DNA from: Clostridia bacterium
GTDB taxonomy: Bacteria; Bacillota; Clostridia; Christensenellales; Borkfalkiaceae
DNA length: 64,000 nucleotides
Assembly: GCA_017886575.1 (NCBI GenBank)
Contig: JAGHJP010000003.1
Span: forward strand, 1-64,000
Reading direction: 5' to 3'
Shown one piece after another: positions 16,619 to 26,400 of the stretch. Below the pieces are notes generated by a model. It worked only from the letters and a program-made list of their open reading frames with translations, was not told the origin of the DNA and searched no databases. How positions within the stretch are numbered: the first letter of the stretch is position 1; the number at the start of each line of letters is the position of its first letter. The position numbers and the translations under genes were made by a program.

Positions 16619-18745
16619 ATGAATAATATCCGGAAAAAATGGGCGGTCACGTTTCTCTGTCTGGCGGTCATCTGCCTTGCGGGGGTTCTTGCCGCCTGTA
16701 CGGGCAAGACGTTCACGGTATCGCTGGACGCGGCGGGCGGCGCGCTGGCGGGGGAAAGCAGCATTTCCGTGAAGGCGGGCGATGCGCTCGTTCTGCCTGT
16801 GCCCGAACGGGAGGACTATATCTTTGAGGGCTGGTTCGACGGCGACGGGCCCAATGCGGGGCGGGTGGCGGACGGCACGTCCGTCACGGCGGACATGACG
16901 CTGACGGCGCGCTGGCGCGCCGACTTTTCGGAGGGAGCGGAATACATTCTGTCCGCCGACGGTTCTTCCTATGTGTGCGTCGGCACGGGCACGTTCACGG
17001 GCGCGGCGTTGAAACTGCCGACTTTTTACAAGGGGCTGCCTGTCACGGCGGTCGCGGACGGCGCGTTTGCCGAAAACGATCTTTTGGTGCAGGTCAGCCT
17101 GCCCCGCCTGCTCGTCTCTGTCGGGGACGGCGGAGGGGAAACGGGTGCGTTCGAGGAGTGCGAACGTTTACAGACGGTGACCTTTCGCGGCGAAGGCGGT
17201 TTGCGCGCGGTGGGCGGCCGTGCTTTCGCGTGGTGCGCCGCTTTGGCGGAAATTATACTTCCCGGGACGGTAAAGACCGTGGGGGATCAAGCCTTTTACG
17301 GCTGCAGCGGACTGACCGACGCGGAGTTGCCGGACGGGTTGGAAGAGATAGGCGTGTCCGCGTTTGAAGGGTGTGCCGCGTTGAAGGCGGTTGATATTCC
17401 CGACGGCGTGACGAAAATCGGTGCGGGCGCGTTTGCGGGTTGCGGCCGCCTGGAACAAGCGTCGGTGCCCGCGGGAATGACGGAGATTCCGGAGCGTTTG
17501 TTTTCCGGTTGTTCTTCCCTGCGGGAAATCGAACTTCCCGCGGGAGTGACGGGCATTGGTCCGCATGCCTTCGGGGGGTGTGCGGGACTGACGGAAATCC
17601 GTTTGCCCGAAGGGCTGGAGCGCATCGGCGGCGGGGCGTTCGCCGGCTGTGGCGGTGTGTCGGAGATCGTCGTGCCGCTCGGCGTGACATCGGTCGGCGC
17701 CGGCGCCTTCCGTCCGGCAGCGTCTGCCGGCGGTGCGCTGCGGGATATGCAGGTCTATTGCGAGGCTGCTTCTCCCGCAGGCAGTTGGGAGACGGATTGG
17801 GACGAAGGCTGCCGCGTATTTTGGGATTACAGCGGCGAAAGGGGAGAAACGGCAGACGGCTGGCGGTGGATGCTCCGCCGTGACGGCGGTATGACCGTGC
17901 TCGGCTATGCGGGCACGGAGCGTGCGCTCGAAGTCCCCTCCGAACTGGAAGGGAAGGGGGTGCGCGTCATAGGCGCGGGGGCGTTCAAAGACATGACTGC
18001 CTTGCAGAGCGTCGTCATTCCCGACTGCGTGGAAGAAATCGGTTTCGGCGCGCTCGAGGGGTGCGGAAACCTGGAGAGCTATACCGCGCCCGTCATCGGC
18101 GCGGCGGGGTATGCCCATTTCGGTTCCGTATTCGGCGCGAAAGGTGTCGGAGAGCAGAACAGCTATGTGCCCGCATCCTTAAAGACGGTCGTCGTCACGG
18201 CCGACCGCGGCGGCGGTACTTTCATGGGCTGTCAGTCCGTCAAGAAGGTCGTCCTGCCCGAAGGCATGGCGGAGATCGGTGCAAACATGTTCCAGAACTG
18301 TTTTTCCCTCTCCGAAGTCGCTCTGCCCGCAAGCCTGACCGCCGTCGGGGAAGGCGCGTTCGCGAACTGTCTTTCCCTGTGGTCGGTCGCTTTGCCGGGC
18401 GGCGTGCACGTCGTTTCGCCCCGGGCGTTCGCCGGTTGCACCAATCTCGCTTCGGTCGTCCTCGAAGAAGGGGTGACGTCGGTTGGCGCAGAGGCCTTCT
18501 CCGATTGCATCCGGCTGTCCTCCGTCGTACTGCCGCGATCGCTGCAGACAGTCGAACGCATGGCGTTCGGCAGCACGTACTATCAGGCGGCGTTCTATTA
18601 TGCCGGAACGGAGAGCGACTGGCAGCAGGTGGACGACCAGAGCGGGAACAACTTACAGTCCAAACTGTATTATTATTCCGAAACGAAGCCGTCGGATACG
18701 GGCAGGTATTGGCATTATGCGGACGGCAGACCCGTCCGCTGGTAA
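16619..18745 (+). CDS. BspA-type leucine-rich-repeat lipoprotein with InlB B-repeat-like N-terminal domain
   Basis: Lipobox LAGVLAAC; FEGWFDGDG; repeated IGxxAFxGCxxLxxVxLPxGVxxIG units. Confidence 0.93.
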   Translation: MNNIRKKWAVTFLCLAVICLAGVLAACTGKTFTVSLDAAGGALAGESSISVKAGDALVLPVPEREDYIFEGWFDGDGPNAGRVADGTSVTADMTLTARWRADFSEGAEYILSADGSSYVCVGTGTFTGAALKLPTFYKGLPVTAVADGAFAENDLLVQVSLPRLLVSVGDGGGETGAFEECERLQTVTFRGEGGLRAVGGRAFAWCAALAEIILPGTVKTVGDQAFYGCSGLTDAELPDGLEEIGVSAFEGCAALKAVDIPDGVTKIGAGAFAGCGRLEQASVPAGMTEIPERLFSGCSSLREIELPAGVTGIGPHAFGGCAGLTEIRLPEGLERIGGGAFAGCGGVSEIVVPLGVTSVGAGAFRPAASAGGALRDMQVYCEAASPAGSWETDWDEGCRVFWDYSGERGETADGWRWMLRRDGGMTVLGYAGTERALEVPSELEGKGVRVIGAGAFKDMTALQSVVIPDCVEEIGFGALEGCGNLESYTAPVIGAAGYAHFGSVFGAKGVGEQNSYVPASLKTVVVTADRGGGTFMGCQSVKKVVLPEGMAEIGANMFQNCFSLSEVALPASLTAVGEGAFANCLSLWSVALPGGVHVVSPRAFAGCTNLASVVLEEGVTSVGAEAFSDCIRLSSVVLPRSLQTVERMAFGSTYYQAAFYYAGTESDWQQVDDQSGNNLQSKLYYYSETKPSDTGRYWHYADGRPVRW

Positions 18746-18766
18746 AGAGGAAAACGGACATATAAA

Positions 18767-18800
18767 AACCGCCCCGGCATCATCCGATGCCGGGGCGGTT
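18767..18800. terminator. bidirectional terminator between convergent genes
   Basis: aaccgccccggcat-catccg-atgccggggcggtt, A/T tracts on both sides. Confidence 0.85.
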
Positions 18801-18812
18801 TATCAAAAGAAA

Positions 18813-19574
18813 TCAATCGATATTTTTTGTGAATTTGCAGCGGGGATAATTTGAACAGCCCAAAAATTGTCCGTTCTTCCCGTTCCGGACGACCAATTTT
18901 CCGCCGCAGCGAGGACAGACCCCTTTTTTTATACCGTCCTGCATTTTATGGATATGCTCTATGTGTTCCTTTTGCGTAATGGTGCTGTTTCCTTTCAAGG
19001 CGGACAGGCGTTCGTAATAATTTTGCATTTCTTCGGCGGGGAGGCGTATCCCTGTTTCCGCAGATTTTATTTTTTGCAATGTCCGCGCGGTGTAAACGGC
19101 ATTCGACTGTATATAAGAGATATCGGCTTGCGCAAGAAAGACGACGACGTTTTGAAAAATTGCGCGGTCTGTATGCAAATAGTCTGAAAGACTGTAAATG
19201 TGGGTCGTGTTCTGTTTGACGGGGTTATAAAATTTATTTTTTCTTCTCCCGAAAGCCAGCACCTGCGTCCACTCGCGTTGCTGTTCGTTTCCGTAGATAC
19301 GCCCGGAATAATTTTTTGTTTCGACGACCCAAATGCCGGACGGAAGGATCAAGATATGGTCGATCTGGCGGGAATTGCCATTCTTTTCGGTGAACATCAG
19401 GTCATTGATGATATATTGCCTGCCCGGAACGGTTTCCCCCAGAATTTTGGCAACGGTTCTTTCGCCGCGCCTGCCTTTCGCCTTCGGACTGTTCAGCACA
19501 CGATAAAGAACGGCGGAAAGAACAAACAAACCGGCTATAACGATGAAAATAATTGCGAGATACATAGGGTACAC
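18813..19574 (-). CDS. NERD-domain protein with C-terminal topoisomerase-type zinc ribbon
   Basis: N-terminal TM; NSRQIDHILILPSGIWVVETKNYSGRIYG; CPRCGGKLVVRNGKNGQFLGCSNYPRCKFTKNI. Confidence 0.9.
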   Translation of the reverse strand: MYPMYLAIIFIVIAGLFVLSAVLYRVLNSPKAKGRRGERTVAKILGETVPGRQYIINDLMFTEKNGNSRQIDHILILPSGIWVVETKNYSGRIYGNEQQREWTQVLAFGRRKNKFYNPVKQNTTHIYSLSDYLHTDRAIFQNVVVFLAQADISYIQSNAVYTARTLQKIKSAETGIRLPAEEMQNYYERLSALKGNSTITQKEHIEHIHKMQDGIKKGVCPRCGGKLVVRNGKNGQFLGCSNYPRCKFTKNID

Positions 19575-19673
19575 CTCTTTTTGCCTTTATTATAATATAA
19601 TGAAATGGAAAAAGCAATGGCAGCGGTGAAAAAACGTTTTGTTGCCGTAAATTCATCCTTTGAAAACGCGAAA

Positions 19674-19788
19674 AAAGTAACTGCCCCGCTTCCAATCGGA
19701 AACGAGGCAGTCACAATATGATAAGGGGGAAAATGATGAGCTTGTTTGGTGGCAAATCGGTCACAACCGATTTACATGGCATATTATA
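19674..19788 (-). ncRNA. candidate small RNA (promoter -10, 8-bp hairpin, terminator), antitoxin-like
   Basis: Minus strand TATAAT (19783-19788), AAATCGGTtgtgACCGATTT stem (19754-19773), terminator GACTGCCTCGTTTCCGATTGGAAGCGGGGCAGTTACTTTTTT. Confidence 0.45.
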
Positions 19789-19886
19789 ATACGTTCTTTT
19801 GGAAAAGTAAAATATTTTTTCGGGAAAAATCAAAAAAGTTTTTTTCTGCATAATTTTCACAAAAAATAGAAGAACATATCAATTTT

Positions 19887-20399
19887 CTACATGATCCGAC
19901 ACAAAAAGCAGCCCAAAACGGCGGCGGCGAGGGCGGCGGCGAGGGAAATCACGACGGCGGCGGCAAAACGCCGTTCCCTGACCGTGGCAAAATAAACCGC
20001 GCCGATGTAGAACACCGTTTCGGACGAGCCGTAGCACACCGCCGCGCAGCGGCAGATATAACTGTCCGCGCCGTAGGTCTCCAGAAGTTCGCTCAAAAGG
20101 GCGGTCGCGCCGCTCCCCGAAAAGGGCTTAATGATCAGTAGTTTGATGATCTCCCGCGGGATGCCGGCAAATTCGAACGCGGGCGCGAGAAAGTCGCACA
20201 GCTTTGCCGACAGCCCGCTCTCCTCGAAGAGAGCGGTCAGCATGAAGATCGCCGCCATATACGGGAAAATGTTCAGGATCAGGGGGATCGCCCCCTTCAC
20301 CCCCTCGGTGAAGGCGTCGTAGACCTTCACCCGCTTTGCCGCCGCGAACAAGAACACGCCGAGGAAGAGCAGGGGGACGATCAGGGCGAAGTACTGCAT
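19887..20399 (-). CDS. spmB: spore maturation protein B-like (nucleoside recognition/Gate domain)
   Basis: KVYDAFTEGVKGAIPLILNIFPYMAAIFMLTALFEESG...PFSGSGATALLSELLETYGADSYICRCAAVCYGSSETVFY. Confidence 0.9.
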   Translation of the reverse strand: MQYFALIVPLLFLGVFLFAAAKRVKVYDAFTEGVKGAIPLILNIFPYMAAIFMLTALFEESGLSAKLCDFLAPAFEFAGIPREIIKLLIIKPFSGSGATALLSELLETYGADSYICRCAAVCYGSSETVFYIGAVYFATVRERRFAAAVVISLAAALAAAVLGCFLCRIM

Positions 20400-20986
20400 T
20401 TTTTCTCCTTGCGCCCGCGCCGGCGACTGCGCCTTTCGTCCTTCCGTATCAGGAGTTTTACGCCGAGAACGCCCAAAAGAGTGCTCGCCGCCGTGGAAAG
20501 GAGGGAGGGCAGGATGATCGAATAGGCGTCCGCCGCGCCGTAGGAGAGCAAGAGCCCCAGCACGGTCGTGGGCAATATCTGCACGCTGGTGGCGTTCAGC
20601 ACGAAGAGCATGGACTGGTTATAGCGGATGTTTTTGCCGCCGTCCAGCCGCTCCGCCGCGCGTATGCCGAAGGGGGTCGCCGCCCCCGAGAGCCCCAGCA
20701 TGTTGGCGGAGAGGTTCATGGACAGGCATTCGACGGCGCCCTCGTCGTCCGTGTCGAACAGCCCTTTCACGGCAGGGCGCAGCCCGCGCGAGAGCAGCCT
20801 GTTCAGCCCGCACGCTTCCATGACCTGCATCAGCCCCATCCACACGCAATAGACGGCGACGAGGGACAGGCAGACCGTGCCCGCCCGCGTTGCGCCGGAA
20901 AGGAGGACGGGCAGAAAACTTTCGGGCGCAAAGAGGAGAAAATATCCCGCGCAGAGCAGGAACAGGACGAGGAATATACCGTTCAT
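20381..20986 (-). CDS. spmA: spore maturation protein A-like (nucleoside recognition/Gate domain)
   Basis: WMGLMQVMEACGLNRLLSRGLRPAVKGLF...MNLSANMLGLSGAATPFGIRAAERL; overlaps spmB by 19 bp. Confidence 0.9.
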   Translation of the reverse strand: MNGIFLVLFLLCAGYFLLFAPESFLPVLLSGATRAGTVCLSLVAVYCVWMGLMQVMEACGLNRLLSRGLRPAVKGLFDTDDEGAVECLSMNLSANMLGLSGAATPFGIRAAERLDGGKNIRYNQSMLFVLNATSVQILPTTVLGLLLSYGAADAYSIILPSLLSTAASTLLGVLGVKLLIRKDERRSRRRGRKEKKCSTSP

Positions 20987-21334
20987 GCTACAATTTTATG
21001 CGCCCGTTTTTGCCGATATGTCCCGTATTTTATTTACAATTGCACGGAAATGGGGTATAATGGACGGAAAGGGAGCGTATTGCGCCGGCAAGGACGCATA
21101 CCGACGTCCGAGGGGCTTTTACGGCTGCCGAGGGGAAAAGGGAGGTGACGGTATATGAAAATACGAATGCCGTTGCGGCGGTTTTATGAAGGCACGCGGG
21201 CGAAAAGCGCCGCCAAGCGCGGGCATGCCCGTCCCGAACGGATAGAGCAAATTTATTTCGGGCGGACAGGCGGCGGAAAACAGGGCAAAGAAACAAAACG
21301 GAAAGCGCAAAGCCATAAGGAGAGAACGACAGCC

Positions 21335-23332
21335 ATGGAAAAGAAAGGCACCTATTACATCACGACGGCGATCACCTATACCTCTGGTAAGCCGCACATC
21401 GGCAACACCTACGAGATCATCCTCGCGGACGCCATCGCGCGTTTCAAGCGCGCGCAGGGGTACGACGTGTACTTCCAGACGGGCACGGACGAGCACGGGC
21501 AGAAGATCGAGGAAAAGGCCGCGACGGCGGGCGTTTCGCCCAAAGAATACGTGGACAAGGTCGCGGGCGAGATCAAACGGATATGGGATCTCATGAACAC
21601 CTCGTACGACCGGTTTATCCGCACCACGGACGAATATCACATCAGACAGGTGCAGAAGATCTTCCGCAAGTTCTACGAGCAGGGGGATATCTATAAGGGC
21701 GCGTACGAGGGCATGTACTGCACGCCCTGCGAGTCCTTCTGGACGGAGAGCCAGCTCGTGGACGGCAAGTGCCCCGACTGCGGTCGAGAGGTCAAGCCCG
21801 CCCGCGAAGAGGCATATTTCTTCAAAATGGGCAAGTATGCCGACCGCCTCATCGAGCACATCGAAAAGCACCCCGAGTTCATTCAGCCCGTATCCCGTAA
21901 GAACGAGATGATGAACAACTTTCTGAAAAAGGGCCTGCAGGATCTGTGCGTGTCCCGTTCCTCCTTCAAGTGGGGCATTCCCGTGGACTTCGACCAAAAA
22001 CACGTCGTCTATGTCTGGCTGGACGCCCTCGTCAACTATATCACGGGGCTCGGGTTCGACGCCGACGGCGATCACGGCGAACTGTATAAAAAGTATTGGC
22101 TGGAAAACGGCGGGGCGGACCTGCACCTCATCGGCAAGGACATCATCCGTTTCCACACCATCTATTGGCCCATTTTCCTGATGGCGATGGGGCAGCCCCT
22201 GCCCAAGCAGATCTTCGGGCACCCCTGGCTCTTGCAGGGCGAGGGCAAAATGTCCAAGTCCAAGGGCAACGTGGTCTATGCCGACGATTTGGCTCGCCTC
22301 TACGGCGTGGACGCCGTGCGCTACTTCGTCCTGCACGAGATGCCCTTCGACAACGACGGGCAGATCTCCTGGGAGCTTATGACCGAGCGGTACAATTCCG
22401 ACCTTGCCAACGTGCTCGGAAACCTCGTTTCCCGCACCGTCGCCATGAGCAACAAGTACTTCGGGGGACTGGTGAAAAACGCGGGGGCGGCGGAGCCTTT
22501 GGACGGGGAGTTCAAGGCGTTCGTCGCAGGCGCCAAAGCCAAGGTCGAGGGCAAGATGGACACCCTGCACGTCGCCGACGCGCTCGGGGAGATCATGAAC
22601 GTTTTCCGCCGCGCGAACAAGTACATCGACGAGACCATGCCCTGGGTTTTGGCGAAAGACGAGAGTAAGCAGGACCGCCTGCGCACGGTGCTCTACAACC
22701 TCTCCTGCGCCATTATGACGGGCGCGTCGCTCCTGAAGAGTTTCCTGCCCGAAACGGCGGACAAGATCGCCGCGCAGATGGGCGCGCCGCTGCAATCGCT
22801 GGAAACGTGCGAAAAATTCGACATGTCCGACGGGTTCAAAGTGACCGAAAGTCCCGTCCCGCTCTTTGCGCGGCTCGATTTCAAGACGCTCGAACCCGAG
22901 ATCGAAAAAATTTCCGCCGCGCAAATGGCGGCGGCGCAAGCGGCGGCGGGGCAGGAGAAGTCCGCCAAGCCCGAAGGGAAGGGGGCAGAGGAGAAGGAAA
23001 AAACCCCGCTCGCCACCATCGACGACGTTGCCAAAGTGGAACTGAAAGTGGGCGAAGTCATCGCCTGCGAGCGGGTGGAAAAGTCCAAAAAATTGCTGCA
23101 CGAAACGGTGAAATTCGGCGACGAGGTGCGCTCGGTCTGTTCGGGCATCGCCGCGCAGTATGCGCCCGAAGACCTCATCGGCAAAAAATTCGTGTTCATC
23201 ACCAACCTGCCCCCCCGCAAGATGTGCGGCATCGTCAGCGAGGGCATGATCCTCGCGGCGGAGGACAAGAACGGCAAAATTTCCCTGCTCTCGCCCGAGC
23301 GGGACGTCGAGAGCGGCTCTCTCATCGGGTAA
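21335..23332 (+). CDS. metG: methionyl-tRNA synthetase with C-terminal tRNA-binding domain
   Basis: YYITTAITYTSGKPHIGNTYE, KMSKSKGN, C-terminal VELKVGEVIACERVEKSKKLL (EMAP-II-like). Confidence 0.96.
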   Translation: MEKKGTYYITTAITYTSGKPHIGNTYEIILADAIARFKRAQGYDVYFQTGTDEHGQKIEEKAATAGVSPKEYVDKVAGEIKRIWDLMNTSYDRFIRTTDEYHIRQVQKIFRKFYEQGDIYKGAYEGMYCTPCESFWTESQLVDGKCPDCGREVKPAREEAYFFKMGKYADRLIEHIEKHPEFIQPVSRKNEMMNNFLKKGLQDLCVSRSSFKWGIPVDFDQKHVVYVWLDALVNYITGLGFDADGDHGELYKKYWLENGGADLHLIGKDIIRFHTIYWPIFLMAMGQPLPKQIFGHPWLLQGEGKMSKSKGNVVYADDLARLYGVDAVRYFVLHEMPFDNDGQISWELMTERYNSDLANVLGNLVSRTVAMSNKYFGGLVKNAGAAEPLDGEFKAFVAGAKAKVEGKMDTLHVADALGEIMNVFRRANKYIDETMPWVLAKDESKQDRLRTVLYNLSCAIMTGASLLKSFLPETADKIAAQMGAPLQSLETCEKFDMSDGFKVTESPVPLFARLDFKTLEPEIEKISAAQMAAAQAAAGQEKSAKPEGKGAEEKEKTPLATIDDVAKVELKVGEVIACERVEKSKKLLHETVKFGDEVRSVCSGIAAQYAPEDLIGKKFVFITNLPPRKMCGIVSEGMILAAEDKNGKISLLSPERDVESGSLIG

Positions 23333-23338
23333 ACGGCC

Positions 23339-24118
23339 ATGTATATCGACGTGCACGCGCACATGACGGACAAGGCGTTTTCCGAAACGGACAGGGTCAT
23401 GTCCGCGATCAAGGCGGCGGGCGTGGGAATGGTCGTCTGCTCGGGATACGACCTCGAAACGTCCTTCGCCTCCCGCGATTTCGCCGAGAAGTACGATTTT
23501 GTATATTTTTCCGCGGGCTTTCAGCCGCAGGAGCTGGCAAAGTACCGCGCGGGGGATCTTGAAAGGCTGCGCCCTCTCCTGCGCCACGAAAAGTGCCTCG
23601 CCGTGGGGGAGATCGGGCTGGACTATCACTATCCCGACAATCCCGTCAGGGAATTGCAAAAAGAGGTCTTTGCCGCCCAGCTCCGCCTGGCAGACGAAGA
23701 GGGGCTGCCCGTCGTCATCCACAGCCGCGACTGCGCGGCGGACACGCTGGAACTGCTGCGCGAAAACCGCAAACATCTCGGGCATGGCGGCGTGCTGCAC
23801 TGCTATTCTTACGCGGCGGACATGGTGAAAGATTTTGAGGATCTGGGGCTGTATTTTTCTTTCGGCGGCACCTCGACGTACGAGGGCGCGAAAAAGGTGC
23901 AGAGAAGCGCGGCGCGGGTAAGCGCGGGTCGGATACTGACCGAAACGGACAGCCCGTACCTCACGCCCGTGCCCAGGCGCGGTCAATTTCCCAACACGCC
24001 CGCCAACATCCCGTATATCGCGGGGCGTCTGGCGGAGTTGCGCGGCGAAGAAGAAGGGGACTTCGTCCGCCGCGTGGAAGAAAACGCGCGGCGGCTGTTT
24101 CTTAAATGGCAGGCGTAA
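23339..24118 (+). CDS. TatD family metal-dependent hydrolase
   Basis: MYIDVHAHMTDKAF, VGEIGLDYHY, VIHSRD, LTETDSPYLTPVP. Confidence 0.94.
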   Translation: MYIDVHAHMTDKAFSETDRVMSAIKAAGVGMVVCSGYDLETSFASRDFAEKYDFVYFSAGFQPQELAKYRAGDLERLRPLLRHEKCLAVGEIGLDYHYPDNPVRELQKEVFAAQLRLADEEGLPVVIHSRDCAADTLELLRENRKHLGHGGVLHCYSYAADMVKDFEDLGLYFSFGGTSTYEGAKKVQRSAARVSAGRILTETDSPYLTPVPRRGQFPNTPANIPYIAGRLAELRGEEEGDFVRRVEENARRLFLKWQA

Positions 24119-24475
24119 CGCCCGCAGGGCGTTAACACGGGATTTTCAAGGGACGGTGTCCCTTGAATAGGAGTGCAGAGGGCGAAGCCCTTTGCAAACA
24201 AACAGCCTTAAAAAAGCGGCGCAATGCGCCGCGCCCGTCGCCACAGGATCCCAAAGGAACGATAGTTCCTTTGGCGGGTGAAGGGCAGCGCCCTTCAAAA
24301 TAAACAGCCTTAAAAAAGCGGCGCGTTGCGCCGCACTTATCGCCATAGGCGATAAAAAGCAAGGCGTTGCCTTGCTTATGAAGTTCAATATTTTTAAGGG
24401 GCTCTGCCCCTTAAACCCTGCCAAAGGGTCAAAAACCCTTTGGAAACCCGGGTTGCGCAAGTCTTGCCTTGCGGC
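24116..24475. repeat. Modular hairpin-array repeat, locus E
   Basis: acgcccgcagggcgt, caagggacggtgtcccttg, gcggcgcaatgcgccgc, ccaaaggaacgatagttcctttgg, tgaagggcagcgcccttca, gcggcgcgttgcgccgc, gcaaggcgttgccttgc, taaggggctctgcccctta, ccaaagggtcaaaaaccctttgg; between tatD and rsmA. Confidence 0.85.
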
Positions 24476-24622
24476 GGACGGGGCATGTCCGCGCGGAACG
24501 GGAAAAACGCACAAAAAAGAGGCGCGGGACACGCCGAGGCATGCCCGCCCTCCCATCTTTTGTCGCAACGCGTTGTCAATGGCAGTATGTGCGGGCATGC
24601 CGCCCGCTAAACAAGGAAAGTT

Positions 24623-25456
24623 ATGGAAGATTTGCAGGGGCTGCTTGCCCGACATAATTTCAATTTCAAAAAACAGTTCGGGCAGAACTTCCTTTCGGAC
24701 GGCAATCTCCTGCGCTCCATCGCCGAACTTTCGGGCATCGACCAAAGCACCGCCGTCGTGGAGATCGGCTGCGGCGCGGGCACGCTCACCCGCGTACTGT
24801 CCGAAAAGGCGGGGCGGGTCGTCGCCTACGAGATAGACCGCGCGCTTCGTCCCGTGCTCGCCGAGTCCCTCCGCGGATGCGAGAACACCGAGGTGCGCTT
24901 TACCGATTTTGCCAAGACCGACCTTGCCGCGCTCGAAAGGGAGCTCGGCGCATACGTCGTCGTCGCCAACCTGCCCTATTACATCACCACGCCCCTTATC
25001 ACCCGCTTTCTCGACGAGGGAAAGACGGTCAGGCGGCTGGTCGTCATGGTGCAGGAAGAGGTCGCCGAACGGCTCTGCGCCGCCGCCGATACGCCCGAAT
25101 ACGGCGCCATCACCGCATCACTCGCCCTCCGCGCAAGCGCGAAAATCGTAAAGCGGGTGCCCAAGACCATGTTCTACCCCCGGCCTAAGGTCGATTCCGC
25201 CGTCGTGCGCATCGATTTTTCGGACGGCAGGCTGCCCGTCAAAGACGTCGAAACATACCGCGCCACCGTGCGCGCCGCCTTTTTAAGCCGCCGCAAGACG
25301 TTGGAAAACAACATCATGAACTATTTTCGTGTTTCACGCGAAACGGCGCAGGAAATTCTGCATAGCGCAGGGGTCGCCGAAAGGGTACGGGGGGAAACGC
25401 TGTCCCCCGAACGGCTGGCGGCGTTGTCCGACGTCATTTACGAAACTTTGCGGTGA
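24623..25456 (+). CDS. rsmA: 16S rRNA (adenine(1518)-N6/adenine(1519)-N6)-dimethyltransferase
   Basis: FNFKKQFGQNFLSDGNLLRSIAELSGI, VEIGCGAGTLTRVL, VVANLPYYITTPLI. Confidence 0.96.
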   Translation: MEDLQGLLARHNFNFKKQFGQNFLSDGNLLRSIAELSGIDQSTAVVEIGCGAGTLTRVLSEKAGRVVAYEIDRALRPVLAESLRGCENTEVRFTDFAKTDLAALERELGAYVVVANLPYYITTPLITRFLDEGKTVRRLVVMVQEEVAERLCAAADTPEYGAITASLALRASAKIVKRVPKTMFYPRPKVDSAVVRIDFSDGRLPVKDVETYRATVRAAFLSRRKTLENNIMNYFRVSRETAQEILHSAGVAERVRGETLSPERLAALSDVIYETLR

Positions 25457-25490
25457 ACGCAGGTTTTTGCAAAATTGTTATAAATACGAT

Positions 25491-25522
25491 CCCCGCCCGC
25501 AGGCTTTGTCCTGCGGGCGGGG
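25491..25522. terminator. strong hairpin between convergent genes
   Basis: ccccgcccgcagg-cttt..-cctgcgggcgggg, 13-bp perfect stem. Confidence 0.6.
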
Positions 25523-25547
25523 ATATTTCATTGTATGCGCTCTGTCG

Positions 25548-25808
25548 TCACGCGGCGGGAATAAGGCCGACATTTCCTTCATTTGCGGCCTGCACGATGA
25601 TTTCGCCCGCATCCGCTTCGGCTTCAATGTATTGCACGCCTTCGGCGGCGGCATAAACTGCGTTCGCTTCCCGTTTGTCCGTGTCCCAGACGATCCGGAC
25701 GGAAAACCCGAATTGCCCGCCGAGCAGCAGCCCGGCGCACATGATCAACAGCCCCAGCACGCAGCCGACGAGCATGTTCCGCACCGCTTTTTTCGTTTCC
25801 TGCTTCAT
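25548..25808 (-). CDS. small membrane protein, hypothetical
   Basis: 86 aa from MKQETKKAVRNMLVGCVLGLLIMCAGLLLGG; start overlaps the upstream gene stop. Confidence 0.6.
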   Translation of the reverse strand: MKQETKKAVRNMLVGCVLGLLIMCAGLLLGGQFGFSVRIVWDTDKREANAVYAAAEGVQYIEAEADAGEIIVQAANEGNVGLIPAA

Positions 25809-26398
25809 GCCCGTTCCTCCCGCGCGACGTCGTCGTAAATTTTTTTCGTCACCCAAATCACGCCCTTCGCCATATATTTGATCGCATAATAGAATGGCAT
25901 GGCGCAGAACACCGCCCCGCCCAGCGCGATCACGCCCATGGCAAGCGTCTCCGCGCCGCCCAGGCAGAACGTTCCCGCGGCAAACAGCATGGCGAGTTCG
26001 CTCAAAAGCAGCGTCCCCGCAACGCTCAATGCCGTGCCGCCGAGGAGCACCGCCGCGGCGGCGGCGCAAACGGCGGCGATGACTTTGCCGCGGGGCATGT
26101 TCAGAATGCCGTCCTTCCGTTCGGCGTTTTCTTCGCTGCAGAGGGGGTTGTTTTCGGGCATGCTATCCGCGGTCTGTCCGTTTCGTTCGTCCCCGCCGTC
26201 CTCTGTGAAGTTGTTCAGTATCTCCGCCGCGGCGTTTTCGGGCGAACCGAAACTCAAAAGTATGCTCCCCTCGGACATGCCCATCTCTTTTTTGTCCGAA
26301 TACAATTCCCGGTAATACGCCTCCGCCCGTTCCCGTTCGGGCTCGGGCAGGGCGGCGAGCGCCGCCGCAAACCGGTTGAACCATTCCTGCGCAGTCAT
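25805..26398 (-). CDS. HAAS/DUF1700-domain membrane protein
   Basis: MTAQEWFNRFAAALAALPEPERERAEAYYRELYSDKKEMGMSEGSILLSFGSPENAAAEIL; adjacent to padR. Confidence 0.82.
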   Translation of the reverse strand: MTAQEWFNRFAAALAALPEPERERAEAYYRELYSDKKEMGMSEGSILLSFGSPENAAAEILNNFTEDGGDERNGQTADSMPENNPLCSEENAERKDGILNMPRGKVIAAVCAAAAAVLLGGTALSVAGTLLLSELAMLFAAGTFCLGGAETLAMGVIALGGAVFCAMPFYYAIKYMAKGVIWVTKKIYDDVAREERA

Positions 26399-26400
26399 GT

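Noticed and set aside
16619-18745. DNA-level tandem repeat in the BspA-like gene
   Set aside because: Repetition is explained by protein leucine-rich repeats with divergent codons.
19724-19792. 18-aa plus-strand peptide MMSLFGGKSVTTDLHGIL in the sRNA locus
   Set aside because: Has an RBS-like aaggggg but too short, not hydrophobic, and better explained as the complement of the sRNA hairpin.
21119-23986. 955-aa minus-strand ORF antisense to metG and tatD
   Set aside because: Shadow frame in GC-rich DNA; opposite strand encodes clear MetG/TatD, and the antisense protein shows His/Asp/Val-biased composition with no domain.
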